Below are positions 8,663 to 16,492 of a stretch of 64,000 bases of DNA, piece after piece. This DNA is from an uncultured Saprospiraceae bacterium (GTDB taxonomy: Bacteria > Bacteroidota > Bacteroidia > Chitinophagales > Saprospiraceae): contig CALEYL010000012.1 in assembly GCA_937926205.1 (NCBI GenBank), positions 1 through 64,000 on the forward strand, in the 5' to 3' direction. The notes beneath the pieces were generated by a model. The model was not told the origin of the DNA, ran no database searches, and saw only the letters and a list, made by a program, of their open reading frames with translations. The position numbers and the translations under genes were made by a program. Numbering within the stretch: position 1 is the first letter of the stretch; every line of letters begins with the position of its first letter.

Positions 8663-8672
8663 GGTCTTTTGC

Positions 8673-8709
8673 CCGCGATCTGGTCCACTTTATTTTGGTT
8701 AGATCGCGG
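8673..8709 (+). terminator. Hairpin with T-rich tail
   Basis: CCGCGATCT (8673-8681) pairs with AGATCGCGG (8701-8709), a 9-bp stem, and is followed by TTTCCTTTCT. It lies 11 bp after the stop of the membrane-protein gene. The loop is long (19 nt), so strength is uncertain. Confidence 0.5.
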
Positions 8710-8749
8710 TTTCCTTTCTCACTTTATTCATCCTTACAATTCACGCTAT

Positions 8750-9124
8750 ATGAAAACGTATTTTTTTTCATTCTTTTTACTGATTGCTCTTTTTCTGGTA
8801 GATGCTTGCGGTAAACCGGCCAATACGCCGGAAGCCGTTCTGGAAGCATTTATGGAAGCCTTGCTTGAAAAAGATTTTGAAGAGGGCGCCAAGTATTGCG
8901 CACCACAATCAATGCAAATGTACCAAATGGCGGGCTCGATGCTTGCCCTATTGCCGGCTGGAGGTTCTGTTGATAACATCGTATGCACTACGAGTGAAGA
9001 TGGAGAAACGGCAAACTGCAGCGCTATGGTTACAGATGGTTCAGGAAAAGAATCATCCAACGAGCGGATCCGTATGGTAAAGATAGACGGAGATTGGAAG
9101 GTAATTATGGATAAGTCTAAATAG
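8750..9124 (+). CDS. Small lipoprotein, DUF4878-like
   Basis: This is a 124-aa protein. A signal peptide ends in LFLVDAC, a plausible lipobox with Cys20. The body has one NTF2-like alpha/beta fold pattern: TPEAVLEAFMEALLEKDFEE helix, KYCAPQSM, then strands ending in MVKIDGDWKVIMDK. This pattern is seen in DUF4878 and related NTF2-like lipoproteins. The start at 8750 gives a proper signal peptide, whereas the open frame reaching back to 8669 does not. The next gene starts 9 bp downstream. Function is unknown. Confidence 0.75.
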   Translation: MKTYFFSFFLLIALFLVDACGKPANTPEAVLEAFMEALLEKDFEEGAKYCAPQSMQMYQMAGSMLALLPAGGSVDNIVCTTSEDGETANCSAMVTDGSGKESSNERIRMVKIDGDWKVIMDKSK

Positions 9125-9132
9125 AACGAACC

Positions 9133-9771
9133 ATGATTGCCCAATTCATCATCTGGTTGTTACTCTTGCCGGGAATGAGCACCATACAGATACTCAGCAA
9201 GCCGTCTATTCCGCCTTTGATTGCAAAAAACAACCTGTATCAGGGGGCCAATATTCCTATAGAAGTTATCCCGTGTTTTAAAAACGGAGACCTCATTTTG
9301 CGGACAGGATACGGATTGATCAGCAATAGCATCATAACCGTGCTTAACGAACCCCGGGCCTTTTCTCATGTTGGTATTTTGGTTCTGGAAAATGGAAGCT
9401 GGCAGGTATTGCATACGCTATCTGGCAGTGTTTCTGAAAAGGATGGTATCAGGTCGGAGCCACTTGATGACTTTTTGGAGGAAAGTCGACCAAAAAACTT
9501 AATGGTTGTCAGGCTCAAAGGAGGCAATCCAGACACATTGATTTGTGAGGCAGAAATGTTCAGAGCGGCCGGCATTCCATTCGACCAACAATTTGATCTG
9601 TCAGATGGCAGTTCCTTTTACTGTGCAGAATTCGTACAAAACGCTATGGATCGCTCTGGCTATCCTGCTTGGCAAGTGTCAACTTTGCCAAATGGTAAAA
9701 ACTACCTGGCATTTAGCCATCTGTATGACAAGCGTTACGCTGAAATCATTTATGATGCAGCAGACGATTGA
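9133..9771 (+). CDS. YiiX/YebB-type permuted NlpC/P60 cysteine peptidase
   Basis: This is a 212-aa protein with the circularly permuted papain-like fold of YiiX/YebB. The His motif comes first (GDLILRTGYG at 52-61, then FSHVGIL with H79) and the Cys motif second (SFYCAEFVQNAM, C164, E166). Residues 3-20 are hydrophobic and may act as a signal or anchor. Family members hydrolyse amide bonds in peptides, lipoproteins or lipids; the substrate here is unknown. It lies 9 bp after the small lipoprotein gene, so the two are probably co-transcribed. Confidence 0.82.
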   Translation: MIAQFIIWLLLLPGMSTIQILSKPSIPPLIAKNNLYQGANIPIEVIPCFKNGDLILRTGYGLISNSIITVLNEPRAFSHVGILVLENGSWQVLHTLSGSVSEKDGIRSEPLDDFLEESRPKNLMVVRLKGGNPDTLICEAEMFRAAGIPFDQQFDLSDGSSFYCAEFVQNAMDRSGYPAWQVSTLPNGKNYLAFSHLYDKRYAEIIYDAADD

Positions 9772-9784
9772 TTTCTTTCCATTC

Positions 9785-9828
9785 GTTCCCGCCGGGTATT
9801 CACTTATATCCGAAGCCCGGCGGTGAAC
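9785..9828 (+). terminator. Rho-independent terminator candidate
   Basis: CCGCCGGG (9789-9796) pairs with CCCGGCGG (9816-9823). The stem extends outward through GTTC and GAAC with a one-base bulge, and TGTTTCTTTC follows. It lies just after the stop of the YiiX-like gene. Confidence 0.6.
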
Positions 9829-9859
9829 TGTTTCTTTCATCTATAAAACAACTTCGAAC

Positions 9860-11905
9860 ATGAATGTCAAATTCATAAAGTTATTCGCATGCCTCTCAGG
9901 ATGCCTGCTGGTATTTGGATGCGGGGGAATCAAGCAATTTTCAGAGACGAGCCCCTTTGCAGTGGAAATGGCCCGGGTACGCAGTTATTACCACGCAAAA
10001 AAAATTGAAAGCCGTCTGGAAAAAATGGAAATTCCTTCTTATATGGTGGTTTTGACCGATAAAATGGATCAGAGCAGCAAATGGTATGTCCTGCTCACCG
10101 GGGCTGAAAAAGATACGATTGAAGCTTCAAAGATTCTGGTTACCTTGGACATTCAGCACAAACTGAAAGGGTTGAAGGTATTGAACTACCATACTGTTCA
10201 GGCGTATTTGCTGCCTTTGGATCGCAAAAAAATTGAAGAAGTAGAAAACATTGAGGCTGTGAAACCCGATTTGCCGGAAAACATATACGAACTGGTTAAT
10301 AAATTCCCAAAGAACGATCAGTTCAATGTAGAAAACATGGTGTTGCAAAACTTTGCAGAACCTGGCATGCCCCGACAATACCTTAATGCATTCAATCAGA
10401 CTTCACTTGATTTGCCTCGAGGGATTTCAAAAGACATCATTGCCCAAAAAGCGATGGCATTTGCAGAAGTCATTTACAAGGATAACCTCTATGGTGACCG
10501 TGTAACCGTAGATGTAATGAAGCTCAAATCAAATCATGGTATAGATCGGCATCCTCGTGCACGCTTAACCCAGAATACACGGGGTACTGAAAATGCCGAC
10601 GCCGATCACATCGCCTGGTATTTCAGTAGCCTCATTCTTAATACCGGTATCTACCTGACAGAAGTGTTTGAAAAAATAACGGTTAGTTCTTATACCATGC
10701 TTTATGGTTATAAAGTGGTGATACAGCCGAATCAGGGCGTCTTTCGCACGTATATGGTGTTGGTTGATATGGAAGGTGGGTTCGTCATATTTTCTCAATC
10801 AACTGATAAAAGCGAAGCAGAGATTCTGGCGTATTTAACTGAATTTGGAACCAGCAACGGGATGTTTGACTACAGCGAGTTTCACAATAACTTTTTTACC
10901 ATACCGAGATGCCTAGAAGACGGAGATGTCTTTCTGGGGTACAGCTCACAGGTACTTGACAACAGCTATGCCATGTCTAAAGGTTATGCCGATTGGTCGA
11001 AGGCCATGGTTGGACATTCAGTATCTAATGCTAATTTTTACAACCGCAAGCTTAAAAAATTCTGGAGCTGTTCCACTTTCGATCTGATCACCTCCAATAA
11101 AAAAGATTATGTGTACAATGACATGTACAGGAAGCAAAACGCCCGGAATAAAATGCCGATTAAGGTGAATAACTGGGATGGGTACTTCGTCGAAGATTTT
11201 TTCAGCAATGAAGTTAATTTTCCCACTGCTGGGAGGTATGTAATCGCTGTGGGAGGTATTGGAATGGGTAAAGCAGCGTTATTGAAGCGGGCAGAAAAAG
11301 TGCAAACTGGTGACGATTCCGGCAATCCTTTTCCCTGCGGATCCCGACCCCCGGATACAGGACCAGATGATGGAGGAGGCGCTCCCGGACCTGATACCTT
11401 TCCTGTACCGCTACCGACGCCGACTGATCCTGTGATTGCTGGCGGATGCCAGGATGTTGGCGTCGTCAAGGTGTATCCATCATCGCATCCGGATTACCGC
11501 ACATTTCAGTTGGAGGCAAAATTGATCAATATAGCAGCAACCCCCCGGATGACCATTGGAAAAATGTATCGCCAATTGTTGCAGGAAGTTGCTTTCGTAA
11601 TGCCTTCGGACGATATTTCACCGGTAGTAGATTGCAAAAAAACGGACACCGAACTTCGGAATTATAAAGACAATCCGGTGTTGTTGAGACTAAACGATCA
11701 AGCTTATTCAGTAACCGGTTATTCCCTGCCCGGACATGCGCTGCATCCGTGTCGTTTTTCACGCACCCTAAAGGAAAAAGACGGGCAAATCATTATGGTA
11801 ACTGAAGGAGAAACCCTGAGCAAACGCCCGACGGTCATTGAATGGCAAAATGCTTATTTTTGGGGGAAAGCAGATCGAAAACTGATTGCCTCAAATGCGC
11901 AATAA
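9860..11905 (+). CDS. Large lipoprotein of unknown function
   Basis: This is a 681-aa protein with a signal peptide and lipobox (LLVFGC, Cys21). Residues 35-110 show two short strand-helix units around a KIESRLEKMEIPSYMVVL segment, reminiscent of a SPOR-type fold, though this is weak. The middle (about 120-480) is unfamiliar. A Gly/Pro/Asp-rich linker (about 485-525) precedes a C-terminal region with several Cys residues. I cannot assign a family. Terminators on both sides make it monocistronic. It is probably anchored in the outer or inner membrane facing the periplasm. Confidence 0.75.
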   Translation: MNVKFIKLFACLSGCLLVFGCGGIKQFSETSPFAVEMARVRSYYHAKKIESRLEKMEIPSYMVVLTDKMDQSSKWYVLLTGAEKDTIEASKILVTLDIQHKLKGLKVLNYHTVQAYLLPLDRKKIEEVENIEAVKPDLPENIYELVNKFPKNDQFNVENMVLQNFAEPGMPRQYLNAFNQTSLDLPRGISKDIIAQKAMAFAEVIYKDNLYGDRVTVDVMKLKSNHGIDRHPRARLTQNTRGTENADADHIAWYFSSLILNTGIYLTEVFEKITVSSYTMLYGYKVVIQPNQGVFRTYMVLVDMEGGFVIFSQSTDKSEAEILAYLTEFGTSNGMFDYSEFHNNFFTIPRCLEDGDVFLGYSSQVLDNSYAMSKGYADWSKAMVGHSVSNANFYNRKLKKFWSCSTFDLITSNKKDYVYNDMYRKQNARNKMPIKVNNWDGYFVEDFFSNEVNFPTAGRYVIAVGGIGMGKAALLKRAEKVQTGDDSGNPFPCGSRPPDTGPDDGGGAPGPDTFPVPLPTPTDPVIAGGCQDVGVVKVYPSSHPDYRTFQLEAKLINIAATPRMTIGKMYRQLLQEVAFVMPSDDISPVVDCKKTDTELRNYKDNPVLLRLNDQAYSVTGYSLPGHALHPCRFSRTLKEKDGQIIMVTEGETLSKRPTVIEWQNAYFWGKADRKLIASNAQ

Positions 11906-11913
11906 CAAAAGCT

Positions 11914-11975
11914 GTGACTCATGCCTGCGGCAGGCATGAGTCACCCCAAACTTTGAATGACTCACAGTTTTTTTA
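11914..11975 (+). terminator. Perfect palindrome plus T tract after the lipoprotein gene
   Basis: A perfect 15-bp inverted repeat with one central base spans 11914-11944; its arms are GTGACTCATGCCTGC and its complement. It contains the GCCTGC core of the interspersed palindromes. The related segment AATGACTCACAG follows at about 11957-11968 and then TTTTTTT, so an alternative terminator stem with CTGTGACTCAT is possible. Confidence 0.6.
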
Positions 11976-12139
11976 ATTTCGCTAAATTATTGCTGAATGT
12001 TTTCCAACGTGCGAACCACTTTTTGTCTTTATACAAAAGAGAAAGATGTCAACCAAAACGCCCAGGCTCGGATTGCAGACCGCCATTGGTGTCAGCTATT
12101 CCTAAATTGAGCTCATTTCTTCCTGTTTTATTACCAAAT

Positions 12140-12166
12140 ACCAACAAAGGCAGTGACTTTGTTGGT
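12140..12166. repeat. 10-bp hairpin in the 11.9-12.2 kb gap
   Basis: ACCAACAAAG (12140-12149) and CTTTGTTGGT (12157-12166) form a perfect stem with a 7-nt loop. No T tract follows. Nothing else could be supported in the remaining gap before the kinase gene. Confidence 0.45.
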
Positions 12167-12240
12167 AATTAGCCTTCAACTTCAGTAATTTACGAGCGGT
12201 TTCGAACTTGCAGCGCGATGTAACAAAAAACTAAACGCCT

Positions 12241-15012
12241 ATGCCTCGTACTGCTTTGTGTTTTTACATCTGCATCTTTGCATTGGGCTTCCCTGTTTGC
12301 CTTTCCGGGCAAAATGAATTTGCCCAATCGCTTATCGAGGCCTACGATAAGGCGCCGGGTTTTGACGTTAAAAAAGAAGCTTTCCGGAAATTAGAAAGGT
12401 ATTACCGCTATTACAACATTGATTCTTCGCTCGTCTTCAGTGAAGATTTTAAAAATTATTGCCTTAAAAATCAGCCTGCTTATGTTCCTTTTGTTGACCT
12501 GGGAATTGGCGCCGCTTATACCCGAAAACTGGAATTAGAAAAAGCGAGCAGCATTTTAATCCCTGTCCTGGAAAAAGCGGAAAAGGAAGCCAACGATACC
12601 CTGCGAGCCAAAGCCCTCCTCAATCTGGCTAACCTGAATCGTGCTCAAAAGCGAAAGGAACTTGGCATTGAACGCGCGCTGGAAGCCATTCGCCTGCATG
12701 AAAAAATGGAATTGTGGCAGGATCTGGGCATTGATTACATCGCTATATCCGGATTGTATTCCGGCACGGATACATCTAAAGTTTATTTGCTTAAAGCGCT
12801 GGACATTGCCGAAGAACATGGTTTTCAGGATGTAAAAGGCGCTGCCCTCAACAACCTTGGTGTTGTATATCACATCGCAGGAAAATTAGACAGTGCAATA
12901 TTATTATATAAGGCCTCTGCTGCTGTTGATAAAGTAGCAAACGACAACCAGTTTAACCTGTGTTTCACCACGCTGAACATTGGTCATGCTTACCGGTCCA
13001 TTCAAAATTGGGACCAGGCAAAGCTGTGGTACGATGAAGCGAAGCCCATTTGCAAAGCTTGCGGAAATTTAGAAGGCGAAGCCAGTATTTATCTCGGTTT
13101 GACAGATTTGTACGAATCGCTCGGCGATTACAAGGCGGCGCTTGAAGCCCAGCGAATGCTGGATGAAACCGATAAAAAACTCAATCAGCAAAGCCTTAGC
13201 CGGGCTACGGAAGAGCTGGAAATCAAATACGAAACAGAAAAAAAGGAACGCCAGATCGCAGAGGCCAAACAGGTACAAAACTACCTCTTGTTCGGCTTTA
13301 TTGGCCTTGTGCTGATCCTGCTCAGTTTGTTTCAATATTTGCGAAACAAACAAAGAATAAAGCAGAAAGAAGCGGAGTTAATGGCCCAGCTCAAAAATGC
13401 CGAAGCGGAAAAACTTCGGGAGATGGACGCCCTTAAGTCTACTTTTTTTGCCAACGTCAGTCACGAATTCCGCACCCCGCTTACGCTCATCATCAGCCCG
13501 GCAGAACAAATGATGACGGGGACTTTTAAAGGCGATTTTCAAAAATACTACCGCATCATCCACCGAAACGGCAAACGCCTGCTTGACCTCGTCAACCAGC
13601 TTATGGATTTGTCGAAACTTGAGAGCGGTAAGTTGAAATTACAGGCATCAGAAGGCGATCTGGGCAGGTTTGTGAGCGCCCTTGCAGGGGCTTTTGAAAG
13701 CCTCGCTATCAGGCAACAGGTTGCCCTTCAGATTATGGTGCCGGATGAGCCTCTCGTCTGTTATTTTGACCGGGATAAGGTTGAAAAGGTGGTGACCAAC
13801 CTGCTTTCCAATGCCTTTAAATTTACCCAGGAAGGCGGGAAGGTGCTTGTGTCGGTGGAGGACCAAAGGTTGAAGCCTGCCTCCCGGCAAGGCAGGGCGG
13901 ACGGAGAACAATTCGCCATCCTGAAAATAAGCGATACAGGTATCGGCATTCCCGCCGACCAGTTGCCCCACCTGTTCGAGCGTTTTACCAAAAGCGCTTT
14001 ATCGGAACTTCAGGCCGGAAGCGGCATCGGACTGGCGCTGGTGAAAGAGTTGGCGGAATTGCATGGCGGTAGCATTGACGTGGAAAGCAAAGAAAGCGTC
14101 GGTACTACTTTTACGGTGAGACTGGCAGTGGATCGAACCTTCTTTAATAACGATGAAGTTGTCGCTTACAAGGAAGATGTTGTGGAAGCACGTGCTGTTT
14201 CACCAGATTCCGGCCGACCCACTGTCACGCTGCAACCCTCGGTTACGGAAGCGCTGGCTGTTTCAAATAAACCGGTACTGCTGATCGCTGAAGACAATGC
14301 CGATGTGCGCGCTTTCATCGTTGATACCCTGAGCGGGCAATACAAACTCATCGAAGCTGAAAACGGCAGAATTGCCCTGAACGCGGCGCTCGAAATGACG
14401 CCGGACCTCATCATCAGCGACATCATGATGCCGGAAATGGACGGGTTGGAGTTTTGTAAATTGGTGAAATCCAGTGAAAAAACCAGCCATATTCCTGTTG
14501 TTATGTTGACTGCCCTGGCTGAACTGGACGACAAACTGAAAGGACTTAAACAGGGAGCCGACGATTATCTGGCAAAACCTTTTGATGCGCGTGAATTACA
14601 GGTTCGGGTAACCAATCTGATTGAGCAGCGCAAAGCCCTTCAGGAGCATTACCGAAAATCGCTGACGACTTTTGCGCCTTCCGAAGTAAAAGCCGACAGC
14701 ATGGATGCCGTTTTTCTCCAGAAAGTCAGAGCAGCGGTTGAAGCCAACCTCGATGATGAAACCTTCAGCGTGGTGGAACTGGGCAACCAAATCGGCATGA
14801 GCCGAAGCCAGTTGCATCGCAAACTGACGGCTCTGACCGGCTACTCGCCCAACGAGGTCATTCGCAACATGCGCCTGGAACGCGCCAAACAACTATTGGA
14901 TCAAAAAGCCGGCACGGTTTCTGAAATCGCCTACCTGTGCGGGTTCAACTCGCCTGCCTATTTTACCAAGTGTTTTAAAGAATATTTCGGAACAACGCCG
15001 GGAGAAATTTGA
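12241..15012 (+). CDS. Hybrid two-component regulator (TPR sensor, histidine kinase, receiver, AraC output)
   Basis: This is a 923-aa one-protein signalling system. In order it has a signal peptide, periplasmic TPR-like repeats (about 30-330), a membrane helix (348-367), a coiled coil, and a HisKA domain with phospho-acceptor H408 in VSHEFRTPL. The HATPase domain has its N box near 515 and G boxes DTGIGIP and GSGIGLAL. A receiver domain (about 675-795) has D727 in ISDIMMPEMDG, and an AraC-type helix-turn-helix (about 830-923) ends the chain. It belongs to the Bacteroidota HTCS class, but with a TPR sensor rather than a two-bladed propeller sensor. No SusC/SusD pair is nearby, so the target genes are unknown. 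A GCCTGCC palindrome is embedded in frame in the ATPase domain (13875-13897). Confidence 0.93.
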   Translation: MPRTALCFYICIFALGFPVCLSGQNEFAQSLIEAYDKAPGFDVKKEAFRKLERYYRYYNIDSSLVFSEDFKNYCLKNQPAYVPFVDLGIGAAYTRKLELEKASSILIPVLEKAEKEANDTLRAKALLNLANLNRAQKRKELGIERALEAIRLHEKMELWQDLGIDYIAISGLYSGTDTSKVYLLKALDIAEEHGFQDVKGAALNNLGVVYHIAGKLDSAILLYKASAAVDKVANDNQFNLCFTTLNIGHAYRSIQNWDQAKLWYDEAKPICKACGNLEGEASIYLGLTDLYESLGDYKAALEAQRMLDETDKKLNQQSLSRATEELEIKYETEKKERQIAEAKQVQNYLLFGFIGLVLILLSLFQYLRNKQRIKQKEAELMAQLKNAEAEKLREMDALKSTFFANVSHEFRTPLTLIISPAEQMMTGTFKGDFQKYYRIIHRNGKRLLDLVNQLMDLSKLESGKLKLQASEGDLGRFVSALAGAFESLAIRQQVALQIMVPDEPLVCYFDRDKVEKVVTNLLSNAFKFTQEGGKVLVSVEDQRLKPASRQGRADGEQFAILKISDTGIGIPADQLPHLFERFTKSALSELQAGSGIGLALVKELAELHGGSIDVESKESVGTTFTVRLAVDRTFFNNDEVVAYKEDVVEARAVSPDSGRPTVTLQPSVTEALAVSNKPVLLIAEDNADVRAFIVDTLSGQYKLIEAENGRIALNAALEMTPDLIISDIMMPEMDGLEFCKLVKSSEKTSHIPVVMLTALAELDDKLKGLKQGADDYLAKPFDARELQVRVTNLIEQRKALQEHYRKSLTTFAPSEVKADSMDAVFLQKVRAAVEANLDDETFSVVELGNQIGMSRSQLHRKLTALTGYSPNEVIRNMRLERAKQLLDQKAGTVSEIAYLCGFNSPAYFTKCFKEYFGTTPGEI
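13875..13897. repeat. GCCTGCC-type palindrome inside the kinase coding region
   Basis: GCCTGCCTCCCGGCAAGGCA and following bases form a near-palindrome encoding about eight residues (within RLKPASRQGRADGEQ) in a loop of the ATPase domain, between two strands. The insertion keeps the reading frame. It resembles intergenic copies elsewhere in the window. Confidence 0.6.
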
Positions 15013-15180
15013 CGCTTGTTGCCTTGTTTGTGCTGAATGATGCTACAAATCCTGCATTTGCGACCATTTTTAAAGTCTGTGCGACCATTTTGATAGGCCT
15101 CGGAATGCTGATGCCCACACCTTTGCCCTGTGCTTCTCGTCGAGGCAATTCATCATTCAATCATCAAAATTCCTATCAAA

Positions 15181-15585
15181 ATGGTAAAGAAAATTCTTCT
15201 CGGAACACTGGGCGGCGCCGTTGCCGGAAATGTCATTGCTATGGTCATTTATATGGGCTTTCTGGGCGGTATGGCAGAAAAATGGATGCAGGATAATGCC
15301 GCCTGTCTCAATGAAATGAGCCCTGTTTGGTGGATGGTAGCCGGCTTGGTACAGGCCTTGCTTTTTGCCCTTATTCTTGACAAATTTGGCGTCTCGACCT
15401 TCAAAGGCGGGCTATTTGCCGGCGCATGGCTCTCTTTTCTTCTGGCGCTGTTTATTGGCATCATGAATGCCTCTACTTACAAAGCGTATGGCTGGGATTG
15501 GCTGCCGCTGGATTTGATCGGGAATGTGATCTCGGGTGCTGTAGGTGGAGCGACTATCGGATGGATTTTTGGAAAAGTAAAATAG
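15181..15585 (+). CDS. Hypothetical membrane protein
   Basis: This is a 134-aa protein with four predicted membrane helices: about 5-28, 47-66, 73-92 and 106-130. Glycine-rich helices (LGGAVAGNVIAM and AVGGATIGWIFG) lie at both ends. The start at 15181 follows GGTA-poor sequence, but an upstream frame to 15130 would add a polar tail. The family is not recognised. The next gene, a cupin, starts 6 bp downstream, so the two are likely co-transcribed. Confidence 0.72.
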   Translation: MVKKILLGTLGGAVAGNVIAMVIYMGFLGGMAEKWMQDNAACLNEMSPVWWMVAGLVQALLFALILDKFGVSTFKGGLFAGAWLSFLLALFIGIMNASTYKAYGWDWLPLDLIGNVISGAVGGATIGWIFGKVK

Positions 15586-15591
15586 AAGACC

Positions 15592-16152
15592 ATGAGCACG
15601 AATAACTTTCCGGAAATCGGCTGGATGAAAGAACGCTTTCAGGTACTTACGCTGAACAACGAAATATGCGAATTCGACTGGACCATCGAGCCGGGAGGGA
15701 GCGTTCCCGAGCACCTGCACAAAGAATCTGACGAAACCTTTAAAGTACTGGAAGGAACGCTTACGATCAGCATGGGAGGTAAAACAGTTGCTAAAAGAAC
15801 TGGAGAAGAATGGACTATCCCCAAAATGACGCCCCATAGCGTCAGCAATAAATCAGACAGCACTGTTAAATGTCGTGTAACTTTTCAGCCGGTCGCAGAT
15901 CAGGGGAAGTTTTTCCAGATATTGTTTTTCCTGCATGGGTTGAACCCGAAAGACAAAAGTGCTTTGTTTAAAGCCATGTATATTTCAGATCGTTTGAATT
16001 ACCGGGAGTTTAGTACAGTACAGGGGGGCTTGAAAATCCTGATGAGGGGGATGATGGGTCTAATTCACTTTTTTACTTTTTTGACCGGATGGGATAAATT
16101 GGTCAAAAAGTATGTGCAGGCAGAGCTAAAACATTCCGTTGTCGAAGCCTGA
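15592..16152 (+). CDS. Cupin-domain protein
   Basis: This is a 186-aa protein with a single cupin barrel (about 20-105). Its motif 1 is EPGGSVPEHLHKESDETFKV, with metal-binding His and Glu residues. The motif 2 region is WTIPKMTPHSVSN. The C-terminal half (110-186) is helical with a hydrophobic stretch (MRGMMGLIHFFTFLTGW) that may associate with the membrane. Substrate and activity are unknown. It forms a pair with the upstream membrane protein, 6 bp away. Confidence 0.8.
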   Translation: MSTNNFPEIGWMKERFQVLTLNNEICEFDWTIEPGGSVPEHLHKESDETFKVLEGTLTISMGGKTVAKRTGEEWTIPKMTPHSVSNKSDSTVKCRVTFQPVADQGKFFQILFFLHGLNPKDKSALFKAMYISDRLNYREFSTVQGGLKILMRGMMGLIHFFTFLTGWDKLVKKYVQAELKHSVVEA

Positions 16153-16198
16153 GTCCGCTTGCAGAGGAGTGATGCGGGCCAGGGGCTATTCTGGCCTG

Positions 16199-16470
16199 CT
16201 CCCTTTTGCTAATATTCAGTTGTTCGATATTCAACAGAGATTCGAACAGCAGAACAGCAGAATATCGAATATTGAATGTCGAAGTGAAGCAGGACTGCTC
16301 CCTTCTGCGGTTCCTTGTTCGATGTTCAGTTGTTCGATATTCAACAGAGATTTGAACAGCAGAACAGCAGAATATCGAATATTGAATAACGAAGTGAAGC
16401 AGGGCTGCTCCCTTCTGCGGTTCCTTGTTCGATATTCTGCGGTTCGATATTTAACAGAGATTCGCAGGAA
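16199..16470. repeat. 110-bp tandem repeat, about 2.5 copies
   Basis: GTTCGATATTCAACAGAGAT starts at 16222 and 16332, and a slightly changed third copy starts at 16442, giving a period of 110 bp. Within each unit, TTCGATATTC and GAATATCGAA form an inverted repeat around CAGAACAGCAG. It lies between the convergent cupin and acs genes and may work as a transcription barrier in both directions. It is not a CRISPR array: the units are identical throughout, with no spacers. Confidence 0.85.
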
Positions 16471-16492
16471 TCATTTCTCTTTTTAGCAGGGC

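Noticed and set aside
12241..15012. Polysaccharide utilisation locus controlled by the hybrid kinase
   Set aside because: No SusC/SusD pair is near, and the only glycosidase (26664) lies far away on the other strand.
16199..16470. Possible CRISPR array
   Set aside because: The whole 110-bp unit is repeated and no variable spacers exist.
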